Source: Arthrobacter caoxuetaonis (GTDB taxonomy: Bacteria > Actinomycetota > Actinomycetes > Actinomycetales > Micrococcaceae). Taken from it: a stretch of 64,000 nt of DNA. The stretch covers positions 2,418,001 to 2,482,000 of the forward strand of contig NZ_CP099466.1 of the NCBI RefSeq assembly GCF_023921125.1, read 5' to 3'. The notes under the pieces are model-generated. The model was not told the DNA's origin and searched no databases. It saw only the letters and a program-made list of their open reading frames with translations. Positions 1-10,203 of this stretch are shown here, one piece after another (the first letter of the stretch is position 1; every line of letters begins with the position of its first letter). Both the position numbers and the translations under genes were made by a program.

Positions 1-599
1 TCGGCGATGTCCGTGATTTCCGGCTCCCGGGCGGCGTTGTCGATGACAGTGGTGCCGGCGGCCAGCGTTGCAGCCATCATGATGTTTTCAGTGGCACCCA
101 CGGACGGGAAGTCCAGGATGTGGCGGGCGCCGGTGAGCCCTGAGGGCACCGAAGCGATCAGGTAGCCGTGGTCGATCGAAATTGACGTTCCCATGGCCTC
201 CAGTCCGGCCCGGTGCATATCCAGCCCGCGGGAACCGATGGCATCGCCTCCGGGCAGTGCAACTTCGGCACGGCGGCATCTGGCTACGAGCGGCCCCAGG
301 ACGGAGATCGAGGCACGCATGGCGCGAACCAGGTCATAGTCCGCCTGGTGTCCCGGTACAGCCGGAACATCAATGTGCACGCGGGCGGCATCGGCGTCGT
401 AGTCCACCGTGCAGCCGAGCCTGCGGAGCAGTTCGGACATGATCCAGACATCCTGGATATTGGGCACGTTGGTGATGGTGGAGCGTCCCTGCGCCAGCAG
501 CGTGGCTGCCATCAGTTTCAGGACACTGTTCTTGGCTCCGGGAACCGTCACCGAACCGTTCAGGGTGGATGGACCTGTGACAACAATGACGTCTTCCAT
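1..599 (-). CDS. murA: UDP-N-acetylglucosamine 1-carboxyvinyltransferase (MurA), N-terminal 199 residues, cut by the window edge
   Basis: MurA transfers enolpyruvate from PEP to UDP-GlcNAc, the first committed step of peptidoglycan synthesis in the cytosol. The visible part has the family start [12 protein letters not shown] with the substrate-binding Lys23-Asn24, and the active-site loop [10 protein letters not shown]. In E. coli the loop holds Cys115, which fosfomycin alkylates; here the residue is Asp119, as in mycobacterial MurA. The ATG at 597-599 is preceded by GGAGGG with no spacer, too close to act as a normal ribosome-binding site, while TACTAT lies exactly six bases upstream, which suggests a leaderless mRNA. 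It is separated from the DUF2550/atp genes by a strong hairpin. The paralogue EPSP synthase is ruled out by the loop sequence. The C-terminal half lies outside the window. Confidence 0.95.
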   Translation of the reverse strand, partial: MEDVIVVTGPSTLNGSVTVPGAKNSVLKLMAATLLAQGRSTITNVPNIQDVWIMSELLRRLGCTVDYDADAARVHIDVPAVPGHQADYDLVRAMRASISVLGPLVARCRRAEVALPGGDAIGSRGLDMHRAGLEAMGTSISIDHGYLIASVPSGLTGARHILDFPSVGATENIMMAATLAAGTTVIDNAAREPEITDIA

Positions 600-605
600 C
601 CCTCC

Positions 606-611
606 ATAGTA
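606..611 (-). promoter_or_regulatory. -10-like hexamer of murA, leaderless geometry
   Basis: TACTAT on the minus strand, followed by six bases and the ATG of murA. It fits the actinobacterial TANNNT -10 consensus. No convincing -35 was seen. Inferred transcription start is the A of the ATG. Confidence 0.5.
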
Positions 612-654
612 GGGGCCGGGATGCGCCCCCACCCGCAGCAGTGCGGATACGGGA

Positions 655-685
655 AAGGCGCAGGGGAAGAAATCCCCTGCGCCTT
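655..685 (-). terminator. Hairpin terminator after the atp-DUF2550 operon
   Basis: Perfect 12-bp inverted repeat (AAGGCGCAGGGG / CCCCTGCGCCTT) with a 7-base loop, 22 bases past the DUF2550 stop and before murA. No long T-run follows on the minus strand, typical of high-GC actinobacterial terminators. Confidence 0.75.
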
Positions 686-706
686 CCGCGCTTAGCTCCC
701 GGCGCC

Positions 707-1135
707 TCAGCGCCAGGTGCCGATACCTATCACCGGTCCGGCCTCCAGCCAGGAGGACAGGCCCGTGTAGACGTCATACTTCATGGCGATAAGGAGCTCC
801 TGGCCTTCGTATTCGAAGGTGACAACCAGCGCCCCGGGCTGGATCCGGGCACGCTCTGCTTCGGTGGGCTGGCGCCATCCCTTCAGCTCCAGCGAACTGC
901 GCAGGAACCGATAGGGCGGACGCGGGCTCAGTGAGAGCAGCCGCAGCCACTCCACATGGGTGTCCGTATAACGACAAACCCCCATCCGCCACCCGCCGGG
1001 CGGGAGACAGATGGAGGCGTCGAAGGTACCCAGGGTGCGCCGCAGCTGTGTGCGGCGCACCCAAAAGAGTCCCGTTGCCAAAACCAGCAGAGCGAAGAAC
1101 GCTGCCAGCGCAATGAACACGTAGGTACTGTCCAT
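707..1135 (-). CDS. DUF2550 family membrane-anchored protein
   Basis: A 142-residue protein with one N-terminal membrane segment (about residues 5-27) followed by a soluble domain. The sequence features [13 protein letters not shown] and the position directly downstream of atpC match the actinobacterial DUF2550 family, whose function is unknown. It begins nine bases after the atpC stop in the same direction and precedes the operon terminator, so it is probably co-transcribed with the ATP synthase genes. A role in ATP synthase function is suggested only by position. The start is an ATG with the membrane segment immediately after it. Confidence 0.85.
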   Translation of the reverse strand: MDSTYVFIALAAFFALLVLATGLFWVRRTQLRRTLGTFDASICLPPGGWRMGVCRYTDTHVEWLRLLSLSPRPPYRFLRSSLELKGWRQPTEAERARIQPGALVVTFEYEGQELLIAMKYDVYTGLSSWLEAGPVIGIGTWR

Positions 1136-1144
1136 TGGGAAGGG

Positions 1145-1438
1145 TCAGCGGGTCCCAGCGTTGGCTGCGTCGTTCAGCTGCGCGTTATCCGCGACGATGA
1201 CCACGCGGTTGCTGTCCACGGAGAAGAACCCGCCGTCGACCCCAACCGTGATGCGGCTGCCGGACACCGGTTCGATGGCCAGCTCGCCCTCGGCCAGGAT
1301 CGCAAGGACCGGCGCGTGGCCGGGAAGGATCCCGATTTCGCCGTCGGCAGTGCGTGCCTTGACCATCTTGGCTGCGCCGGACCACACGAAGTGGTCCGCC
1401 GCAACAATCTCGACTTCGAGTTCAGCAGTGTCAGCCAT
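1145..1438 (-). CDS. atpC: ATP synthase epsilon subunit, short form
   Basis: Epsilon sits on the central stalk of F1 and couples gamma to the c ring. The 97-residue product (MADTAELEVEIVAADHFVWS start) contains the N-terminal beta-sandwich domain with the GEIGILPGHAP motif, but stops about 40 residues short of the E. coli protein. The C-terminal helical hairpin that acts as an inhibitory arm in many bacteria is absent. The ATG at 1438 was preferred over an in-frame start 39 bases upstream because that one would overlap atpD deeply and add non-homologous residues. It follows atpD by five bases. Short epsilon subunits are common in this part of the actinobacteria. Confidence 0.95.
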   Translation of the reverse strand: MADTAELEVEIVAADHFVWSGAAKMVKARTADGEIGILPGHAPVLAILAEGELAIEPVSGSRITVGVDGGFFSVDSNRVVIVADNAQLNDAANAGTR

Positions 1439-1443
1439 GGGGA

Positions 1444-2925
<1,482 letters not shown>

Positions 2926-2978
2926 TTAGATGGCGTGTGGACTAAGTTTTTTCTGGTGGAACTTTTCGAACCGGGAGG

Positions 2979-3872
2979 CTAGGAAGCGCTGAGCGCGTCC
3001 GCACCTGCCACGATCTCGGAAAGTTCCTGGGTGATTTCAGCCTGACGGGCGTTATTCCGAAGTCGCGTGTACTTCTTAATAAGGTCGGAGGCGTTGTCCC
3101 CTGCGGACTTCATGGCGCGCTGGCGTGCTGCGAGCTCGGAAGCGGCGGCCTGGAGCATTGCTGCGAAGATGCGCGACTCGATGTAGCGCGGCAGCAGTGC
3201 GTCAAGAACCTGTTCCGGTTCGGGCTCGTATTCGTAGAGGGGCAGGATGTCCGTCTCGGACGCTGCTTCCTCTTCGACTACTTCCAGCGGCAGCAGACGG
3301 ATAACCGCAGGTTCCTGGACAACCATGGACTTGAAGCGCGTGAACACGATGTGGATTTCGTCCACGCCGCCGTCTTCATAGGCCGTATTGAAGTCATCGA
3401 GGAGTGCTTTGCCGATTTCACGGGCGGTCTCGAACTCGGGCGCATCCGTGCCGCCGGTCCAAACACGCTCGTAAGCGCGGTCGCGGAAGTCGTAGTACGC
3501 CTGGGCCTTGCGGCCCACCAGGTAGGTCTTGATCTCCTTGCCCTCTTCGCGGAGCAATTCGTTCAGCGATTCGCTCTGCTTCAGGACTCCGGCGGAGTAC
3601 GACCCGGCAAGACCGCGGTCGGAGGTCATGATAACTACTGCTGCCCGGCGGATCTGCTCCGGCTCGGTCGTCAGCGGGTGATCAATTTCCGACTGGGACG
3701 CCACAGCAGAAACGGCACGGGTGATCGCATTGGAATACGGCAGGGCCGCGGCGACGCGGGTGCGTGCCTTTCCAATCCGAGAGGCAGCAATCAGCTCCAT
3801 CGCCTTGAAGATCTTCTGCATCGACGTAGTCGAGGCGATCTTCTGGCGGTAGACCCGAATTTGGGCTCCCAT
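2979..3872 (-). CDS. atpG: ATP synthase F1 gamma subunit
   Basis: Gamma is the rotating central shaft. The 297-residue sequence shows both ends of the family signature: the N-terminal [20 protein letters not shown] helix and the C-terminal helix [14 protein letters not shown] followed by [19 protein letters not shown]. An AAAGGAAAAG ribosome-binding site sits directly before the ATG. A 92-base gap containing a GC-rich hairpin separates it from atpA, the widest spacing among the F1 genes together with the atpH-atpA gap. Confidence 0.97.
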   Translation of the reverse strand: MGAQIRVYRQKIASTTSMQKIFKAMELIAASRIGKARTRVAAALPYSNAITRAVSAVASQSEIDHPLTTEPEQIRRAAVVIMTSDRGLAGSYSAGVLKQSESLNELLREEGKEIKTYLVGRKAQAYYDFRDRAYERVWTGGTDAPEFETAREIGKALLDDFNTAYEDGGVDEIHIVFTRFKSMVVQEPAVIRLLPLEVVEEEAASETDILPLYEYEPEPEQVLDALLPRYIESRIFAAMLQAAASELAARQRAMKSAGDNASDLIKKYTRLRNNARQAEITQELSEIVAGADALSAS

Positions 3873-3924
3873 ACTTTTCCTTTCGGTTCCTAGCGTTGAA
3901 CTAGGGCTAAGGCAATGGCCAAGA

Positions 3925-3955
3925 GTTCCGCGGCGGCCGGAGCCGGCCGCGGAAC
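3925..3955 (-). other. Intercistronic hairpin between atpA and atpG
   Basis: GTTCCGC and GCGGAAC pair around a GC-rich interior that can extend the stem with one mismatch. It lies 11 bases after the atpA stop and 53 bases before the atpG start. It could modulate processing or partial termination inside the operon; this is inference. Confidence 0.5.
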
Positions 3956-3965
3956 CCGTTAGCCG

Positions 3966-5603
3966 TTAGCGCTTCTGCTTGACGATCTTTTCCTGGTCGA
4001 CTGCGTCTTCGTCCAGAGCCGATGCCTCTTCGTGGCCGGCAGCAACCATGCGGTTGTCACCTTCGCCGAAGAAGCCCTGCTTGAAGTCGGAGATGAGGCT
4101 CTTGAGTTCATCAACCGTGGAGTCTTCGAGCTTGTTGGTCTCAGACAGAACGGTCATGACCTTCGAGGTCCGGCGCACGTGATCAAGGAACTCGGTTTCG
4201 AAGCGGCGGACATCTTCCACCGGAACGTCATCGAGGAAGCCGTTGGTGCCGGCCCAGATCGAAACGACCTGGTCTTCGACCGGGTACGGGGAGTACTGAC
4301 CCTGCTTCAGCAGTTCCATCAGGCGTGCACCGCGGGTCAGCTGCTGGCGGGAAGCCGCATCCAGGTCCGAGGCGAACATGGCGAATGCCTGCATGTCCCG
4401 GTACTGGGCGAGTTCCAGCTTCAACGTGCCGGAGACCTTCTTCATGGCCTTCTGCTGTGCAGCACCGCCAACGCGGGACACGGAGATGCCGACGTCCACT
4501 GCGGGGCGCTGGTTGGCGTTGAAGAGGTCCGACTGCAGGAAGATCTGGCCGTCGGTGATGGAGATGACGTTGGTCGGGATGTAGGCCGAGACGTCGTTTG
4601 CCTTGGTTTCGATGATCGGCAGGCCGGTCATCGAGCCTGCACCGAGCTCATCGGAGAGCTTGGCACAACGCTCCAGCAGACGGGAGTGCAAGTAGAAGAC
4701 GTCGCCCGGGTAGGCTTCGCGTCCCGGCGGGCGGCGCAGCAGCAGCGACACGGCGCGGTAGGCTTCAGCCTGCTTCGAGAGATCATCAAAGATGATCAGG
4801 ACGTGCTTGCCGCCGTACATCCAGTGCTGGCCGATAGCCGAGCCGGCGTACGGTGCCAGGTACTTGAAGCCTGCGGGGTCGGATGCCGGGGAGGCCACGA
4901 TGGTGGTGTACTCCATGGCGCCTGCATCTTCGAGGGTCCGCTTGATCTCAGCGATCGTGGACGCCTTCTGGCCGATGGCCACGTAGATGCAGCGCACCTG
5001 CTTGTCGACGTCGCCGGAAGCCCAGTTGGCCCTCTGGTTCAGGATGGTGTCGACGGCGATTGCCGTCTTGCCGGTCTTGCGGTCACCGATGATCAGCTGG
5101 CGCTGGCCGCGGCCGATCGGGATCATGGCGTCGATAGCCTTGAGGCCGGTCTGAAGCGGCTCGTGAACCGACTTACGCTGGGTAACGCCCGGTGCCTGGA
5201 GTTCCAGTGCACGGCGTGATTCAGCCTGGATCGGACCCATGTCATCCATGGGCTCACCCAGCGGATCGACGACGCGGCCCAGGAAGGCATCCCCAACGGG
5301 GACGGACAGGACTTCACCGGTGCGGTGAACTTCCTGGCCTTCTTCGATGCCGCCAAAATCGCCAAGGACAACGACACCGATTTCACGGGTGTCGAGGTTC
5401 TGGGCCAGGCCCAGCGTTCCGTCCTCGAACCGAAGCAGCTCATTCGCCATCACGGAGGGCAGGCCCTCCACACGGGCAATGCCGTCGCTGGCGGTGGTTA
5501 CGCGGCCAACTTCAACGCGCTCTGCGTTTCCGGGTTCGTAGGACGCCGCAAATTCATTCAACGCATTACGGACGTCGTCGGCGTTGATGGTCAATTCGGC
5601 CAT
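3966..5603 (-). CDS. atpA: ATP synthase F1 alpha subunit with C-terminal extension
   Basis: Non-catalytic nucleotide-binding subunit of F1. The 545-residue protein has the P-loop GDRKTGKTA (near residue 172), the [11 protein letters not shown] region and the conserved [11 protein letters not shown] segment. After the usual end near [12 protein letters not shown] it continues for about 33 charged residues containing [17 protein letters not shown]. Mycobacterial alpha subunits carry a comparable tail with an ALDED element that restrains ATP hydrolysis. The same regulatory role here is inferred, and is notable because epsilon lacks its own inhibitory domain. It follows atpH after 99 bases. Confidence 0.97.
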   Translation of the reverse strand: MAELTINADDVRNALNEFAASYEPGNAERVEVGRVTTASDGIARVEGLPSVMANELLRFEDGTLGLAQNLDTREIGVVVLGDFGGIEEGQEVHRTGEVLSVPVGDAFLGRVVDPLGEPMDDMGPIQAESRRALELQAPGVTQRKSVHEPLQTGLKAIDAMIPIGRGQRQLIIGDRKTGKTAIAVDTILNQRANWASGDVDKQVRCIYVAIGQKASTIAEIKRTLEDAGAMEYTTIVASPASDPAGFKYLAPYAGSAIGQHWMYGGKHVLIIFDDLSKQAEAYRAVSLLLRRPPGREAYPGDVFYLHSRLLERCAKLSDELGAGSMTGLPIIETKANDVSAYIPTNVISITDGQIFLQSDLFNANQRPAVDVGISVSRVGGAAQQKAMKKVSGTLKLELAQYRDMQAFAMFASDLDAASRQQLTRGARLMELLKQGQYSPYPVEDQVVSIWAGTNGFLDDVPVEDVRRFETEFLDHVRRTSKVMTVLSETNKLEDSTVDELKSLISDFKQGFFGEGDNRMVAAGHEEASALDEDAVDQEKIVKQKR

Positions 5604-5702
5604 CTGCAGTCCCTGCTCTCCTATGTTGTGATCATCGCTTCGTGCCGATGACCTTCGATTGGTTCTAATGTTTCTCTTGGCCCGCTTCAGCCAGGAAGGT
5701 GG

Positions 5703-6517
5703 CTAAACGGCGAGCTTCCGGCGCAGTTCCGACATACGGGTCACCACGGTGGAATCGACGACTTCATCGCCCACCGTAACCCGGATACCACCGACGATCG
5801 AGGGATCAACAGCTGCGTTGATCTTCAGCTCGCGGCCGTACAGGCTGTTCAAGGACGCCTGCAGCCGTGCAAACTGCTCTTCCGTCAGCGGGCGGCTGGT
5901 CACTACTTCGGCGATCCACCGCTGCTGCCGTCCGGCGACCAGTTCCAGGAACCGGGTCACAAGGGCAGTGGGGCGGAGTCCGCGCGGAGCCGTTACAGCC
6001 TGCCGGATCAGTACCATGGCCGCGTCGGACGCGCCGGGTACCAGCTTCTGTGCAAGTTCTGCCCGTGCATCCGCGGTTGCCCGCGGGTTGGACAGCGCAC
6101 GCTGCACATCATGGTTGGATGCCACGGTCTGGTTGAAACGGAAGAGGTCGCCCTCAAGTTCCTCAAGGCCGGCAGTACCGGGACCCTTGTTTTCCGCGAC
6201 CGCGGAGACAACCGTTGCAGCCAGGGTTTCCAGAGCATCCCCGAGGTCACGCGGTGCGCGCCAGCGGGATTCAACCAAAGAAGCAACAATCTGTTCGGCG
6301 TCGGCCGAAACCTTGCCGCCAACCAGTTTGGAGACCAGGGCTGCCTTCTCATGGCCATCACGAGCCGGATCCGTCAGGGCCCGCAGCAGGCCGGTCTGGC
6401 CGTCCAGCAGGCCCAGAATTCCAAAGAGTTCCTCTGCCAGGCCAAGGGCAGCTGTGGGAAGACGTGCTTCCAGCTGACCCTGGGCTGCTGCCAGAGACTC
6501 GCTCGATATACCTGCCA

Positions 6518-6518
<1 letters not shown>
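5703..6518 (-). CDS. atpH: ATP synthase delta subunit, long actinobacterial form
   Basis: Delta (OSCP) ties the peripheral stalk to the top of F1. The E. coli protein has about 177 residues; this one has 271. The extra length comes from an internal duplication: residues about 43-100 (RALTDPARDGHEKAALVSKL) and 137-196 (RALSNPRATADARAELAQKL) align along their whole length. The C-terminal domain ends with the family pattern GGIRVTVGDEVVDSTV. The start ATG overlaps the atpF stop in a TAATG junction, indicating translational coupling. Confidence 0.95.
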
Positions 6519-7072
<554 letters not shown>

Positions 7073-7114
7073 TCATCCGTCCTATCTACTTGGTGTGGGA
7101 AATACGCGCTGAAG

Positions 7115-7330
7115 TTAGAGAACGAACGCGAAAACCAGACCAAGGATGGCGAGGGCTTCGGTCAGGGCCAGGCCCAGGAAGGCGATCGGCTGGAGCACGC
7201 GCTGTGCTTCCGGCTGGCGTGCAACGCCGTTGATGTAAGCAGCGAAGACCAGGCCCACGCCGATGGCGCCGCCGATGGCGGAGAGGCCGTAACCGACGAG
7301 GTTGATGTTGCCGTTGATTTCACCAATCAT
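7115..7330 (-). CDS. atpE: ATP synthase Fo c subunit
   Basis: The c subunit forms the proton-driven ring. The 71-residue hairpin has two membrane helices: the first with the glycine-rich [10 protein letters not shown] packing motif, the second carrying the ion-binding Glu58 in ALTEALAI; the polar loop ARQPEAQ joins them. There is no sodium-type Gln/Ser ligand pattern, so proton coupling is inferred. An AAAGGA ribosome-binding site lies about 11 bases before the ATG. Confidence 0.97.
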   Translation of the reverse strand: MIGEINGNINLVGYGLSAIGGAIGVGLVFAAYINGVARQPEAQRVLQPIAFLGLALTEALAILGLVFAFVL

Positions 7331-7384
7331 GATGGCTTATTTCCTTTCAAGATGCCCGCAGGCAGGTTGTTTGGTTCAGGGGGT

Positions 7385-7398
7385 TCCCCGTAAGGGGA
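7385..7398 (-). other. Small hairpin between atpB and atpE
   Basis: TCCCC-GTAA-GGGGA, a 5-bp stem with a GTAA tetraloop, begins a few bases after the atpB stop and precedes the atpE ribosome-binding site. It may protect or process the mRNA ahead of the highly expressed c-subunit gene. Confidence 0.4.
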
Positions 7399-7401
7399 GG
7401 T

Positions 7402-8208
7402 TTAGTGATCCGCGGCTGCGACTGAGCCTTGGATGTAGATCGCAGTCAGCAGCGTGAAGACGTAGGCCTGCAGGCACTGGATCAAAACTTCGAACAAGAA
7501 CATTGCGACGCCGCCAACCAGTGTCAGTGCGCCCAGCGGCTTCAGCAGGCCTTCGGCCTCCAGCAGCAGGAATTCGGTTCCCGAGGCGGCCAGCATGATG
7601 ATCAGGTGGCCGGAGAGCATCGTCGCGAAAAGACGGAGGCTGTGCGTGATCGGGCGGACCAGGAAGGTCGAGATGATTTCGATCAGGACGACCAGCGGCA
7701 GGATGGCGATCGGGACGCCGGAAGGAACGGTGGCGTACTTGAAGTACTTGATGCCGTGCCTTTTGATGCCCAGGATGATCCAGGTGAAGTACACGATCGC
7801 TGCCAGCGCATAGGCGGTGCCAACGTGTGAGGTGGTCGGCAGCTGCGCCAGTGGAATGCTGCCCCACAGGTTGTTGATCAGGATGAAGAAGAACAGCGAG
7901 AACAGCAGCGGGATAAAGGGACGGAAGTCCTTTTCACCGATGATGTCGCGGCCGATCGAATTGCGGACCAGGTTGTAGCTGAACTCGCCCAGGAACTGCA
8001 GGCGTCCCGGAACAAGCTGACGCTTCCGCGCGGCAGCAATAAAGAACCAGCTGATCAGGGCAACGGACAGGAGGATAAGCAGCATCTGCTTTCCAAAGCC
8101 CTCGCCGTACTCGGCACCCCAGGGAAGGATCTCAGGGAGGTGCATTTCATCGAGGGTTGGTGCAACAAACCCCTCTTCATTGGCGGCGGGAAGCGCAAGC
8201 GCGATCAA
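7402..8208 (-). CDS. atpB: ATP synthase Fo a subunit (TTG start)
   Basis: Subunit a forms the proton half-channels next to the c ring. The 268-residue protein is very hydrophobic with five to six membrane helices. The conserved fourth-helix region SLRLFATMLSGHLI contains the essential Arg of the family (LRLFANM in E. coli), and the last helix has LIQCLQAYVFTLLTAIYI. The start is TTG at 8206-8208, supported by an AGAGGAAA ribosome-binding site six bases upstream; no ATG or GTG gives a better N-terminus. Confidence 0.95.
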   Translation of the reverse strand: MIALALPAANEEGFVAPTLDEMHLPEILPWGAEYGEGFGKQMLLILLSVALISWFFIAAARKRQLVPGRLQFLGEFSYNLVRNSIGRDIIGEKDFRPFIPLLFSLFFFILINNLWGSIPLAQLPTTSHVGTAYALAAIVYFTWIILGIKRHGIKYFKYATVPSGVPIAILPLVVLIEIISTFLVRPITHSLRLFATMLSGHLIIMLAASGTEFLLLEAEGLLKPLGALTLVGGVAMFLFEVLIQCLQAYVFTLLTAIYIQGSVAAADH

Positions 8209-8302
8209 CGCGTTTCCTCTCTGCTTTGTCCATCGTTGGGCATTTCATTGGCGGGGGCATGTGGCATGCATCCGTTTACTAAGTTGTGTGACATGGCTTC
8301 GT

Positions 8303-8581
8303 CTAACCCTCATCCGGCCGTTCTCCACCCGTGGGCGGTTTCGGCTTAGTGGAAGTGAGCCCGTGGGCGGCAGCTACGTAATAACCACTCAACCCGCCCA
8401 GGGCAATACCTGCAAATAGAATCCAGCGGGTCTCCAGAAGACTGTCCAGCCCCCACCCTATCAAACCAAGGGCAATGATTCCGGACAGGACATATTGGAG
8501 GATCGCCCGGCGCTTGCTGAGCGGTGCTTCAAATGCTGCTGGAACCTGGCCGGGCGCTTTCTTCTTCGATTTAGCTGCCAC
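8303..8581 (-). CDS. AtpZ/AtpI-type small membrane protein of the ATP synthase operon
   Basis: A 92-residue protein with a basic Lys-rich N-terminus, two membrane helices (about residues 27-45 and 53-72) and a Pro-rich tail. The two-helix pattern around LSGIIALGLIGWGLDSL and GIALGGLSGYYVAAAHGL resembles AtpZ/AtpI proteins, which assist c-ring assembly or cation supply. It lies directly upstream of atpB, two bases downstream of the next gene. Function is assigned from family resemblance and position. Confidence 0.75.
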   Translation of the reverse strand: MAAKSKKKAPGQVPAAFEAPLSKRRAILQYVLSGIIALGLIGWGLDSLLETRWILFAGIALGGLSGYYVAAAHGLTSTKPKPPTGGERPDEG

Positions 8582-8582
8582 C

Positions 8583-9062
8583 TCAGGCTCCTTTCAAGGA
8601 ATTGTCTGCGCCGGCAGGCGCGTCGGAATAAATAAGCTGGCGGGTCCGGGAGAATGTGCGGATCTCCGCAATCTGCCAGATCACCACCGTGCCCAGGGCA
8701 GCGAAGGCAAACCAGGGCCGCTCGAGCCACTCAGGCACACCGAACGCCCACAGGGCCGCCGCGAAGCCGACGACTTTGACGGCATAGGTGACGGCGAACA
8801 TTCCAATGGCGCCGGAGGGGTTCTTCCGGCCAACGGCATGGCCGACCAGCAGGCTGATTCCAAAGAAGACCACAATCAGCGCCCAGCCGGCACCAACACT
8901 GGCGGCACCGCTGACTCCGGGGCCCAGCAGGGCTGCACCGGCTGCGGCAGCGGCGGGCACGGCGGTCCACAGAACCGATGTGGCGAGGATGCTCAGCCAG
9001 GGAGCATTCGACGGCCCGGAAGCACTGATCCGCATACCGCGTGCGCCTTTGGCTTGGCTCAT
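8583..9062 (-). CDS. AtpI-like membrane protein, first gene of the atp operon
   Basis: A 159-residue protein with four predicted membrane helices (roughly residues 22-45, 52-75, 84-107 and 114-135). Actinobacterial atp operons commonly begin with a poorly conserved four-helix protein labelled ATP synthase protein I. The present gene is only two bases from the AtpZ-like gene and reads into atpB. Sequence alone gives no catalytic motif. It starts with ATG, and the promoter region lies upstream between 9063 and 9198. Confidence 0.7.
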   Translation of the reverse strand: MSQAKGARGMRISASGPSNAPWLSILATSVLWTAVPAAAAAGAALLGPGVSGAASVGAGWALIVVFFGISLLVGHAVGRKNPSGAIGMFAVTYAVKVVGFAAALWAFGVPEWLERPWFAFAALGTVVIWQIAEIRTFSRTRQLIYSDAPAGADNSLKGA

Positions 9063-9140
9063 GGCTGCAGGATCATCCTTGTGCTGGGGGAAATGTGGAA
9101 CAGGTGCGCTTGACGCGTCACCGTTCTTAGCGACGTTTGA

Positions 9141-9146
9141 ATTCTA
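9141..9146 (-). promoter_or_regulatory. Possible -10 element of the atp operon
   Basis: TAGAAT on the minus strand, about 80 bases before the first atp-operon gene, in an AT-richer patch of the 136-base gap after the WecA-like gene. No clear -35 could be recognised, so the call is tentative. Confidence 0.35.
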
Positions 9147-9198
9147 CAGTACATAGAACTGCGTCGTGACACGGGGGCTGCGGGCTGCCCGGCAGTTC

Positions 9199-10203
9199 TC
9201 ACGCCCGGGTCCGGCCGCGCATGGCGGCCAGCAGCTTCGGGGACGCGAGGTACAGGACAGCGACAGCCACGACGAAGACGGTTCCGGCCGCAGTGGTCCC
9301 CCAGCCGGACCCGCCGGTAACCAGGCCTGTTGCGCCAATCAGGACAGTGCAGGCGGTGACGACCGACGCAGACTGGACGTGGCTCAGGCCGGCATCGGTC
9401 AGCCGCTGGTACACATGCTGGCGGTGGGCGGCATACCATCGTTCGCCCCGCCGGATCCGGCGCATCAGGGTGGTGAAGGTGTCCACGAGGTAGATCAGGA
9501 TCGGGAAGAGCAGGTACTCGACGTAGACTCCGGCCAGCAGCGCGGCAACAGCGGTACCGGCGATGGAAGCACCGAGCAGGTAGCTTCCGACGTCGCCCAT
9601 GAACACCGACCCGCGCCCGAGGTTCCAAGGCAGGAACGCCGCAAAGGCCGCAGCGATCACGGCACCGGCCGCGATCAGCCAGACCTGCCCGGACAGGGCT
9701 CCGCTTGCCGCGTACAGGATCCCGACCACCATTCCATGCAGGCCGGAGATACCGTTCACCCCGTCCATGAAGTTGGCGACGTTGATGTACCCGGCTATGA
9801 CCAGCATTCCCGCCGGCACCCACCAGTAGCTTTGCCCCAGGGCCGCAGCCAGCGCAGCGGTCGCCGCAGCACCGATCAGCAGCTGTCCCGTGAAACGCGT
9901 CTTGATGGACAGGCCCCGGAAGTCCTCGACCCAGCCCAGCAGTGCGGCGGAGGCGACGACGGCGATGAGGATCAGCACCAGGGACCGGTCAACGGCAACA
10001 TAGCCCGTCAGCAGCGCGGTCCCGAGGCCAAGCAGGACGCCGGCCGCAATCGTGGCGCCGACTCCCCGGATCACCACCTTGGTGTGTGAGGAGCGTTCAT
10101 TGGGAACGTCCACCACCCCGAGGCGGCGGAGCAGCGGGATGAAGGCAAACGGCAGCAGCAGGCTGGCCAGGAAGGAAACAGCGACGGGTACGGCCAAAGC
10201 CAT
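9199..10203 (-). CDS. MraY/WecA-family undecaprenyl-phosphate sugar-1-phosphate transferase
   Basis: Integral membrane enzyme that loads a sugar-1-phosphate from a UDP-sugar onto the polyprenyl phosphate carrier, starting a surface glycan. The 334-residue protein has about ten membrane helices. It carries the family motifs NFMDGVNG (metal and substrate site, near residue 144), FMGDVGSYLLG, and the basic HRQHVYQRL loop. WecA-type rather than MraY is likely because the gene is outside the mur cluster and next to glycan genes. Its ATG overlaps the stop of the upstream dehydratase gene by one base (TGATG), so the two are translationally coupled. Confidence 0.88.
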   Translation of the reverse strand: MALAVPVAVSFLASLLLPFAFIPLLRRLGVVDVPNERSSHTKVVIRGVGATIAAGVLLGLGTALLTGYVAVDRSLVLILIAVVASAALLGWVEDFRGLSIKTRFTGQLLIGAAATAALAAALGQSYWWVPAGMLVIAGYINVANFMDGVNGISGLHGMVVGILYAASGALSGQVWLIAAGAVIAAAFAAFLPWNLGRGSVFMGDVGSYLLGASIAGTAVAALLAGVYVEYLLFPILIYLVDTFTTLMRRIRRGERWYAAHRQHVYQRLTDAGLSHVQSASVVTACTVLIGATGLVTGGSGWGTTAAGTVFVVAVAVLYLASPKLLAAMRGRTRA

